In this document: positions 15,995 through 23,800 of the stretch, piece by piece
How the letters are laid out: each line of letters opens with the position of its first letter
Numbering within the stretch: the stretch's first letter is position 1
Assembly (NCBI GenBank): GCA_934646185.1
Contig: CAKUEH010000019.1
Coordinates: 1 to 43,749, forward strand
Reading direction: 5' to 3'
Source: an uncultured Oscillospiraceae bacterium
GTDB taxonomy: Bacteria; Bacillota; Clostridia; Oscillospirales; Oscillospiraceae
Length of the DNA: 43,749 nucleotides
Position numbers and translations under genes: made by a program
The notes under the pieces: model-generated
The model's input: only the letters and a program-made list of their open reading frames with translations
Database searches by the model: none
What the model was told of the DNA's origin: nothing

Positions 15995-16714
15995 ATGAGG
16001 ATCGCAGTCGTGGAGGATCTCGCCGAAGAGCGGGCGCGGCTGAAGGGCCGTTTGGAGCGGCATCTGAGCTGCCGCGGCGTGCAGGCGGAGATTTTGGACT
16101 ATGACAGCGGCGAAGCGTTTCTCGCGGCAGAAAAAGAGCGGCGCTTCACCGCCGCGTTTCTGGATATTTACATGAACGGGATGAGCGGCATGGACGCAGC
16201 GAAGGAGCTGCGGAAGACGGACACAGACTGCCTGCTCATCTTCACCACGACCTCGACCGATCACGCGCTCGAGGGCTTTCAGGTGCGGGCGCTGCATTAT
16301 CTGGTCAAGCCGTTTTCCGAGGCCGAGCTTTCCGGCCTGCTGGATGAAATGCTCGCGAAGCTCCCGCGGCCCGAGCCGATCCTTCCCGTGAAGGTCAGCG
16401 GCAGCGACGTGCGTCTTCGCTATCGGGACATTCTCTATGCCGAGCATTTTGCTCACATCATCAGCATCCACACCACCGCCGGAAAAACGCTCGCCACACG
16501 CCAGAGCTTCAAGGCGTTCACGGAGCCGCTCCGGGAGGATCCCCGCTTTTTCATCTGCGGCCGCGGCGTGATCGTCAATCTGGAGCACGCGGAGGATTTT
16601 GAATCCGCAGCCTTCCGCATGACGGACGGCAGCCGCGTCTACGTCAGCCAGGAGCTTCTGAAAAAAGCCCGGCAGGCATTCATGGAATTTCTGCTGCAAA
16701 GGGGGCGGAGCTGA
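15995..16714 (+). CDS. LytTR-family response regulator
   Basis: A 239-residue regulator of the AgrA/LytR type. The receiver (1-115) has the acidic pair ED (7-8), phospho-Asp D57 in AAFLDIYMNG, and the conserved Lys in LVKPF (about 105). The LytTR DNA-binding domain (about 130-236) includes DILYAEHFAHIISIHT and the typical end of the fold, FFICGRGVIVNLEHAEDF. It would act on DNA as a dimer after phosphorylation by the kinase encoded next. ATG at 15995 follows a GGAG site. The stop overlaps the kinase start (TGATG), so the two are translationally coupled. The adjacent divergent pseudo-receiver/lipoprotein operon is a likely target. Confidence 0.9.
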   Translation: MRIAVVEDLAEERARLKGRLERHLSCRGVQAEILDYDSGEAFLAAEKERRFTAAFLDIYMNGMSGMDAAKELRKTDTDCLLIFTTTSTDHALEGFQVRALHYLVKPFSEAELSGLLDEMLAKLPRPEPILPVKVSGSDVRLRYRDILYAEHFAHIISIHTTAGKTLATRQSFKAFTEPLREDPRFFICGRGVIVNLEHAEDFESAAFRMTDGSRVYVSQELLKKARQAFMEFLLQRGRS

Positions 16715-18033
16715 TGAAAGACGCTTTGCGCCCGGTTCTGGAGCTCACCGTCGTGCTCCCCGGGCTTCTTCTCGCGTATTTCCCCGTAAAGTCTTATCTG
16801 AAGCAGACACCCGGAAAGCTCGCCCTTTGGCTTTTGCCGCTGATGGCCGGACTCTGCTTCGCCGCAGGGCTTCTCTGTTATCATTTTCGCATCTCGATCG
16901 CGCTTGCTTCGGTGTTTCTCACGCTCTTCGCAATTTTCCTGTATGTCAGAACACTCCGCATCTCCCTCTGGAAATCCGGGACGATCGCGCTGTCCGTCTG
17001 CGCGGTATTCGCCTGTCTGAACAGCCTGTCCAGAGCCGTCAGCGCCTCCATTGCGATGCGCGCGCAGACAGCGCCGGACGGCCCGTGGTTCTGTCTGGCC
17101 GCCTGCGTCTTCTATAACGCCGTCTGCTGGCTCAGCGCGGCGGCTACGTATTACCCAGCGGCCCACGCGGTACGCGCAATGGTCGAGGACGACAATTTTG
17201 CGCAGACGTGGTATGTGTTCTGGATGCTGCCGCTGGTGTTCATCCTGCTGAACCTGTTCATGATCCCGCGCTACCAGACGACGCTCCAGACCGGCCGCGT
17301 GCTGCAGGGCTATATCGTCCTGAGCATTGCGCTGCTGGTGCTGCTGTTCTGGTTCAACACGGTCTTCCTGCTGATGGCGAACAGCCTGAACCGCAACGCG
17401 CGGCTGCGGCGGGAAAACGAGCTGCTGTCCATGCAGCAGCAGCGCTATGAAAATCTCAAGACCGCCATTGAGGAGGCGCGGCAGGCGCGCCACGACATGC
17501 GCCATCAGCTGAGCCAGATCTCCGCGCTGGCGGAAAGCGGCGATCTGGAAAGCCTGAAGGCGTATCTTGCGAAAACCGTTTCCCGGATCCCGAATCCGGA
17601 TATGCAGTTCTGTGAAAACCGCGCGGCAGACAGCGTCGTCGGTTATTACTGCGCGCTTGCCAAGCGCGAGGACATTCCCTTCCGCGCAAAGCTCGATCTG
17701 CCGGAAGCGCTTCCGGTCGACGAGATCGACATGTGTCTGGTGCTGTCCAATCTGCTGGAAAACGCGCTGGAAGCGAGCCTCCGCACCGCGCCGGACAAAC
17801 GGCAGATCCGCATCACGGCGTATCTTCACGCCGAACGCCTGCTTCTGATCGAGGCCCAAAACGCCTATGACGGCGAGATCAAAGAAAAAGGCGGCGTCTT
17901 CCGCTCGTCCAAGCGAAAAGGCCCCGGCATCGGCATCCAGTCCGTCCGCCACATCGCGGAAAAGACCGGCGGCGCCAGCACATTCGCCTGTCAGGACGGC
18001 GTATTCTCCGCAAAGGTCATGCTCCGTGGGTGA
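16714..18033 (+). CDS. GHKL sensor histidine kinase (AgrC-like)
   Basis: A 439-residue membrane kinase. About six hydrophobic segments fill residues 8-222, a coiled stretch follows (225-257), then the phospho-acceptor motif ARHDMRHQL (H260) and a GHKL ATPase domain with N-box NLLENALEA and G-box GPGIGIQSVRHIAEK. This is the AgrC/CitA-like HATPase_c_5 type that partners LytTR regulators; ligands are often peptides, but no propeptide gene was recognised nearby. Its start overlaps the regulator stop. Complete, no defects seen. Confidence 0.9.
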   Translation: MKDALRPVLELTVVLPGLLLAYFPVKSYLKQTPGKLALWLLPLMAGLCFAAGLLCYHFRISIALASVFLTLFAIFLYVRTLRISLWKSGTIALSVCAVFACLNSLSRAVSASIAMRAQTAPDGPWFCLAACVFYNAVCWLSAAATYYPAAHAVRAMVEDDNFAQTWYVFWMLPLVFILLNLFMIPRYQTTLQTGRVLQGYIVLSIALLVLLFWFNTVFLLMANSLNRNARLRRENELLSMQQQRYENLKTAIEEARQARHDMRHQLSQISALAESGDLESLKAYLAKTVSRIPNPDMQFCENRAADSVVGYYCALAKREDIPFRAKLDLPEALPVDEIDMCLVLSNLLENALEASLRTAPDKRQIRITAYLHAERLLLIEAQNAYDGEIKEKGGVFRSSKRKGPGIGIQSVRHIAEKTGGASTFACQDGVFSAKVMLRG

Positions 18034-18092
18034 AGCCGAAAGGGTTGTGGGAGCGAACGCAGCAACTTACGGCGTGCTCCGATGGCTGCGGT

Positions 18093-18436
18093 CTGTAGGG
18101 GCGGACGCCTCTGTCCGCCCGCAGAGTGCAGCTGATTTTTGCGAAAAGCTGCGGCACATACGTACGCACTGCCCGTTTCGGTGTAGGGGTCGATGCCCAT
18201 CTTCGGCGCTAAGAGCCGCGCGATGCGCGGTTGCGCCTCGAAACTAGCCTGCGGGCATCGCATCGACCCGGCAGATTGCACCGTTTTTACGGAAATCTGC
18301 GGCGAATTCATAACTTCCTCAAGGGCCGATGTGGGCATCGGCCCCTACAATCAGATGCGCAAGAATGCAGCCCTTTTTCGGAAATCTACAGCAAATTTGC
18401 AACATTGATCGGGCCGACAGAGTCGTCGGCCCCTAC
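18093..18436. repeat. dispersed palindromic element, compound copy 3
   Basis: The gene-free stretch 18034-18501 is largely this cluster. It contains four hairpin modules: at 18093 (TGTAGGGGCGGACGCCTCTG), at 18182 (TGTAGGGGTCGATGCCCATC), at about 18323-18348 and at about 18411-18436, the last two ending CCCCTACA. Two core segments (CCGTTTTTACGGAAATCTGC and a diverged CCTTTTTCGGAAATCTACAG) lie between. The second hairpin is interrupted by about 50 bp. It looks like repeated insertion of the same element. Confidence 0.75.
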
Positions 18437-18448
18437 AGAATACAGCGC

Positions 18449-18480
18449 CACCCCCTGCGGTCAACCGGCCGCAGGGGGTA
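18449..18480 (-). terminator. hairpin terminator of the oligoendopeptidase gene
   Basis: Arms CCCCCTGCGG / CCGCAGGGGG around a short GC-rich loop, about 25 nt past the peptidase stop codon. No T-run, so the call is moderate. Confidence 0.5.
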
Positions 18481-18501
18481 GCGTGTTTCTATGACGCAGG
18501 C

Positions 18502-20217
18502 TCAGGCCCGCTGTTCCTGCTCCGCGATCTGCGCGAGCAGAATATTTTCCGCGTACCCGCAGGCGCGCTCGACGGAGCCGGGCTCGAAGGGGTTGGACAG
18601 ATTCGCGTAGCGCAGCGTTTCGAGATAGCTGCGGCTGCCGCCGGTCTTGCAGAGGTTCAGATAGTCCTGCCATGCGGCGGTCTTGTCCTCGGCGTACTTC
18701 TTCTTGAACTCCATCGCGCCCATGGTGGTGAGCGTGTAGTTGATATAGTAGAACGGATAGAGATAGATGTGCAGCTTGTGGTACCAGTAGCCGCCGCGCG
18801 CAAAGAACGGGTCGTTCTCGTATCTGCGCCACGGCATGTATTTTTCCTCCAGCAGGTGCCACTGATACGTCCGCTCCTTCGGCGTCAGCTCGGGATGGGC
18901 GTAGCAGATATGCTGGAATTCGTCCACAGCCACGCCGAATGGCACGAAGGTCAGCGCCTCCTGCAGATGCGCGAAGCGGAATTTGTCCGCCTGATCGCCG
19001 AAGAACCACTCGGCATAGGGATACGCGAACTGCTCCATGGACATGGAGTGGATCTCCGCGATGTCGGTCGATTCGCTGTAATAATCCGAGATGGGCTGGC
19101 TGCGCATGGCCATGTAGCCCGCGAAGGCGTGGCCCAGCTCGTGCGTCAGCACCTGCATGTCGAAGATCGTGTGGTTGAAGCACGAGAACACGAAGGGCGC
19201 TTTCAGGCTCGGCAGGCTCGTCATATAGCCCGTGGAGGCTTTGCCGGGTTTGTTCTGCAGATCCATCAGCTCGTGGTCGATCATGAAGTCGATGAATTCG
19301 CCGGTCTCCGGGCTGATCTCGTGGTACATCTTCTGCGCGGTTTTGACCATGAAGGCATCGTCGCCCGCGGGCTCCGCGTTGCCGTCCGGGAAGACCATTT
19401 TCTCGTCATAGCACATGACGTGGTCGAGGCCGAGGCGCTTTGCCTGCGCGTCATAGAGCTTCCGGCACAGCGGGACGAGGAACGTGCGCACCTGCTCGCG
19501 GAAGGACGCGACTTCCTTCTCGCCGTAGTCCGTGCGGCCCTGCTCGAGATAGCCGACGGGGATATAATTCTCGTAGCCGAGGTTTTTGCCCATCTGGTTG
19601 CGGATTTTAATCAGCTCGTCCCAGATCTCCTCCAGCCGCGGCTCGTTGCTTTCATAGAATTTGGAATACGCCTTGACGGCGGCGGCGCGCATGGCGCGGT
19701 CGGGGTGCTCGAAGTATTTCTGCAGACCGTAGAGGTTCAGCGTCTTGCCGTCGAACTCGATCTCGGCCGTGGCCATGATCTTCTGATATTCGTTGGTCAG
19801 ACGGCTCTCCTGCTGGCGCAGCGGGATATTTTCCTCGCAGTACAGCTTCTTCTGCAGATCCATGGCGACAAAATACTGCCTGCCGAATTCCCGCTCGATG
19901 TCCGGGCGGAAGGGGCTGGCGGCGATGGCCTCGCTGAGCGCGACCTCCGCGCCGCTGAGCGTGGGCAGCGTGTCCTGCAGGTAGCGGATCTCCGTCTCGT
20001 AAAATTCGTCGCGCGTGTCGAGCGTGTGGCGGATGTGCGCGATGGAGTATTGCGTGAACAGCTCGCAGGCCTCGCGGTCGATCTCGAGCATCAGCGCGCG
20101 CAGCGCCTCATAGCTCTGCGCCTGCCCGACAGACTCCTTCCACTGGGCGAGCTTTTCGCGGCGCGCTTCCAAATCGGGGCGTTTGTACTCCAGCGTTGAA
20201 AACTTGTAATTTTCCAT
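18502..20217 (-). CDS. M3-family oligoendopeptidase (PepF-like)
   Basis: A 571-residue cytosolic zinc metallopeptidase. The active-site motif HELGHAFAGY (HExxH) lies near residue 355, with the downstream glutamate ligand in the ESTDIAEIHSMSMEQFAYPY stretch; both are intact. Family members cleave peptides of about 5-20 residues and recycle imported or signal peptides. The ATG at 20217 is chosen because AAGGAG lies 8 nt upstream and the length matches the family; upstream in-frame sequence crosses the promoter. Monocistronic, with a strong promoter at 20290-20318. Confidence 0.93.
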   Translation of the reverse strand: MENYKFSTLEYKRPDLEARREKLAQWKESVGQAQSYEALRALMLEIDREACELFTQYSIAHIRHTLDTRDEFYETEIRYLQDTLPTLSGAEVALSEAIAASPFRPDIEREFGRQYFVAMDLQKKLYCEENIPLRQQESRLTNEYQKIMATAEIEFDGKTLNLYGLQKYFEHPDRAMRAAAVKAYSKFYESNEPRLEEIWDELIKIRNQMGKNLGYENYIPVGYLEQGRTDYGEKEVASFREQVRTFLVPLCRKLYDAQAKRLGLDHVMCYDEKMVFPDGNAEPAGDDAFMVKTAQKMYHEISPETGEFIDFMIDHELMDLQNKPGKASTGYMTSLPSLKAPFVFSCFNHTIFDMQVLTHELGHAFAGYMAMRSQPISDYYSESTDIAEIHSMSMEQFAYPYAEWFFGDQADKFRFAHLQEALTFVPFGVAVDEFQHICYAHPELTPKERTYQWHLLEEKYMPWRRYENDPFFARGGYWYHKLHIYLYPFYYINYTLTTMGAMEFKKKYAEDKTAAWQDYLNLCKTGGSRSYLETLRYANLSNPFEPGSVERACGYAENILLAQIAEQEQRA

Positions 20218-20289
20218 CGTATTCTCCTTAATGTCAATCGTTTCGGGTACGGCGGGGGATAAACCGTTTTGAAAGCATGGAATAGTTTT

Positions 20290-20318
20290 ATGATAGCCGT
20301 ACCGTCCGCCGCTGTCAA
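20290..20318 (-). promoter_or_regulatory. promoter of the oligoendopeptidase gene
   Basis: Minus-strand -35 TTGACA (20313-20318, perfect), 17-nt spacer, -10 TATCAT (20290-20295). Confidence 0.75.
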
Positions 20319-20362
20319 TAGGCTTTTCCGTCCCGGAATACCGGGCTGCGGCAAGAAAGTGC

Positions 20363-20391
20363 TTGCCAAACGGCGAAAAATCGGATATGAT
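20363..20391 (+). promoter_or_regulatory. promoter of the riboswitch/SLH transcript
   Basis: -35 TTGCCA (20363-20368), 17-nt spacer, -10 TATGAT (20386-20391), about 100 nt upstream of the riboswitch P1 stem; back-to-back with the oligoendopeptidase promoter. Confidence 0.65.
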
Positions 20392-20415
20392 AGCGAATGG
20401 AATGGCAAAGGCCAT

Positions 20416-20459
20416 CGTGAAGGGCGCGCCCTTCACGTCCGCAGGAGCTCCTGCGGACG
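20416..20459. repeat. two abutting perfect palindromes
   Basis: A 22-bp palindrome (half-site CGTGAAGGGCG, 20416-20437) overlaps by CG a 24-bp palindrome (half-site CGTCCGCAGGAG, 20436-20459). Both have no loop. They lie between the promoter and the riboswitch. As RNA they could form hairpins; as DNA they could be dimer operators. No T-run follows, so they are not a standard terminator. Confidence 0.85.
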
Positions 20460-20487
20460 CTTCGAGTCTGTAAAACTGAATATCATA

Positions 20488-20713
20488 CCGTAATACACGC
20501 CGGTTCCGCATCGCCTGTTTTTTCAGGCAGGAACGGCAAGGAAGCAGGCCGGAAGGCCGACACGAAACGGTGCTGTGCGCGTGAGACCACGCCGAAGCGA
20601 ATGTTATTCGCCGGGGCGAAAGCCAGCCATTGCGGGGAAGACCCGCGAGAAGGTAGGACGTGGACGCAGGAGAGCGCTTCTCCCTAACGCAAGTCAGAAG
20701 ATCTGTATTACCG
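20488..20713 (+). ncRNA. cobalamin-type riboswitch aptamer
   Basis: The 3' side has a B12-box-like sequence AAGTCAGAAGATCTG (20691-20705), close to the consensus of cobalamin riboswitches. The next bases, GTATTAC (20705-20711), pair perfectly with GTAATAC at 20490-20496, giving the closing P1 stem. Inside are a GGAAGC stretch (20530-20535), CCATTG..GGGGAAG (20627-20640) and several nested hairpins, in the order expected for the long cobalamin class, although the usual GGTG loop region is divergent. A terminator follows. Adenosylcobalamin or another corrinoid would be the ligand. A covariance-model search was not run. Confidence 0.72.
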
Positions 20714-20793
20714 CGTTTTTTACGCGCATGGTATGTGCAGCGGCGAGCGATTTCCCTGTTGTACCGGCCCTCAGAGCCGTAATTCTGTAAATT

Positions 20794-20826
20794 TCGCCGC
20801 CCCGTCTGTGGAGCGGCGTTGTTTTT
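20794..20826 (+). terminator. riboswitch expression-platform terminator
   Basis: Hairpin CGCCGC-C-CC / GG-A-GCGGCG with a small loop followed by TTGTTTTT, about 40 nt before the SLH gene. Its position after the aptamer suggests transcriptional attenuation. Confidence 0.7.
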
Positions 20827-20863
20827 ATGTTAACTTAAGAAAGAGAAAGGAAGAATTACATTG

Positions 20864-23800
20864 ATGAACAGAATCAGTGAAACACGCGAACACAGGCGTG
20901 GCCATCGTCCGCTTATACGGATTCTGGCCGCTATGATTGCGTTTCTGCAAATTATAACAGGCAGCGCAATTATGGCTGGCGCTATTGGCAACAATGTTGC
21001 CGTACCGGTCATTCAATATACTGTCGGTGATTCAACAGAAAAGCAGACCGGAAAACTCCAGGAAATTGGAATTCACAATAACGCCTATGGCGTTTACGCA
21101 AGCCAAAAGGTATACCTCCTTCAGCTGCCAAAGGACGCCGTAATCAATCATAAAGATGTTTCCATCGTACAGAATCCGGAATACCCCAAAAAGATTTCAA
21201 GTTGGTATATCTACGGAAGCGGAAAAATGGTTGGTAACTCCGCCTCCAAGACAAATTGGGAATCTACGAAAAGCGAAAACGTTCAGGCTGTGCTTCTCAA
21301 GGGAGATCAGTTTAACGGAAAAAATCTGGACGAAGTAAATTCCTCCTATTATAAGCAGGTTTACAGCAAACTTCCGGCAGACACGCAGGCAAAAATCCCT
21401 TCAAAGCCCACAACAACCGGTTTTGCGCTTCGCATGAATATCATGTCGGGCACAAATAAGTTTGATGCACCGATTGTTATTGTTCAGTTCGATGATTTTG
21501 TTTTCAGCGAAATTGATACCGAAGCTCTAGACAAACTTATCAAGAAATGCGAAAGCACTTACTTTGAGCGCGACGAGGACCGGCCGCCGAACCAGTTTGG
21601 GCAGAAAACCGGTTTGCTTCTGAGCAGCTTTACCGAGGTGAGCGCAAATGCCTATCGCAAAGCGCTGACTGACGCGAAAAACTGGCGTGCGCTCTTGTTC
21701 GACAGTGACGGCAATCCGTCCAAAGAATATAACATCAAAGCAAACCAAGAAAAAACTGACAATTATGTTGCCTCCCTGACTGCTGCGGTGAGCGACCTGG
21801 CCAAGGCCTGGGATCCGTACAGCAAATGGACGCTGGCCATCGACGGCATTCCCGGGCTGTGCCGTCTGGCGGACGCGGCGGCTGAGAACACCGCCTATAC
21901 CGCGGCCTCCCGCAAGACGCTGAAGGACGCGCGTGACGCGGCGAAAACCCTCTTGGACAAGAAAATCGCGAACAGAGAGAATCTCACCGCCAGCGAGTAT
22001 AACGATCTGCTTGACGCGTACCGGACGCTCTATGACGCATACTATACCGGCCTTCAGAATGAGGCGTCCTCTGTCCGCGTCCACGTCCGCATCGCGGACA
22101 CGGCCAGCGTAAAGCCCTCCAGGCACAGCCCGTTCCTCAGCGAATGGGCAGCCACGACCTGGACCGGCACGCTCACGCTGACGGATGATCAGACGCTCGG
22201 CGCAGTTGAGACGGCGCTGAAGGACAAGCTCTATTATGAGGGCCGGAACGACGGTCTCGGCAGCGCAAGCTATCTCTTCCTCATCAACGGCATCTATCCC
22301 AACAGCCTGCGCAATACATACAGCGGCTTCTATTTCAGCGACTATGCGGACAACACCTATTATTCCGACCGCTATACCCTGCACGACGGCGACACGGTGG
22401 AGCTGATCCTTGTGCCCACCCCGACCGTTCCGTCCTATACGGGCTACAATAATCTGGATGTCACCGACGCGCTGCGCTTTATCCAGCGCGCACGCTTTGA
22501 GCAGAACGGCGAGGAGGTCACGACGCTCACCGTCGACGAGGGCGAGGAGCTGACGCTCCACGTCTCGCGCGCCTATGCCGCCCTGCAGACCTATACGGGC
22601 GAATACACAGCCTTCTCTGGCGCAAAGCTCTTCTCCTCTCCGGAGGGAAGCGGCGCGGCGCTCACGGGCGAGACCTATGCCGACGCCGCGGCCCCGACCA
22701 CGGACACCGGTCTTGTGACCGATGAAAACGGCGACGTGACCGTCCGGCTCTACAGCCCCGGCTGGATCCACCTCTATGCCGTCGACATCAGCGCGGACAA
22801 GGGCTTCTATGGCAATACAGACGTTTCCAACGCCAAGAACATCGAGGCCCTTCCGTGCATGACGGCCGGCGCCTCCGTCTGGGTCGAGGTCAAGGCCAAG
22901 ACCGGAGACGAGCTGAAAGCAGGTCTGGACGACCTGATCGCCCAGCTCGACGAGAGCTATGACAACCTCGAGCGCATCCGCCTGACGGCGGCGGAGCTTG
23001 AAACCGTCGATGCCGATTACGCCGCCAAGCGCGAGGCCATCGCGGGCGCGCAGAGTCTCTCCGAGGGCAGCAAGCTCCTGCAGGCGTTCCAGAAGAGCCT
23101 GCAGACGCTGCTCGCCGCGCACCCCGCCTCCACGCAGGGTCTGGCCGAGGCGCTCAACTATCTGCCGGATTCCGTTTCCGATTTCACCCAGGGCTTCCGG
23201 GCAAGATTCGAATCCGTCAAGGCCATCGCCGATTCTCTCACGGCCTATCAGTACCAGCAGCTCACCGGCCCGCAGAAGGCCAAGTATGAAATGCTTCTGG
23301 CGGCTTACGGCGAGGACGGGACCGGTCTTCCCGACGCGGTGAACCCGACGGTCACCGTTTCGATCAAGGAAGGCAGCGAGTGGCAGTCGGACTTCCTCGC
23401 CGGCAACGACAGGAGCTACACCAAGTATGTCTCCGCCGAATACGCCAACGACGATGCGCGCGTGAACGTCCCCAAGGCCACGCAGACGTATAACCGCGTC
23501 CGCGCCGCGCTCGGCTCGTTCGACGCGACCGGCTATCATGTGCAGGAGGGCTCGCGCTATCAGTTCACGATCGCCCGCGTGCTCGACCAGAACGGCGGCG
23601 AATGCACCTACAACGGCATTGTAAAGCGCGTCGAGGTCCTCGATGCCGACACCGGCCTGCCGCTGGACGCCGACATCGGCATTTACAACTATACCTCGTC
23701 CATCTTCGTCAGCTCCAACTGCAAATTCTTCGCCGACCCGGATCAATACGTCGAGAGCGCGAAGGACTACGGCTACGAGGGTACCTACGGCATGATTGCC

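Noticed and set aside
20626..20640. A second AAGCCAG-type box inside the riboswitch as the real B12 box
   Set aside because: Only the copy at 20691-20705 is followed by a segment pairing with the upstream GTAATAC to close P1; the inner one fits better as an internal conserved segment.
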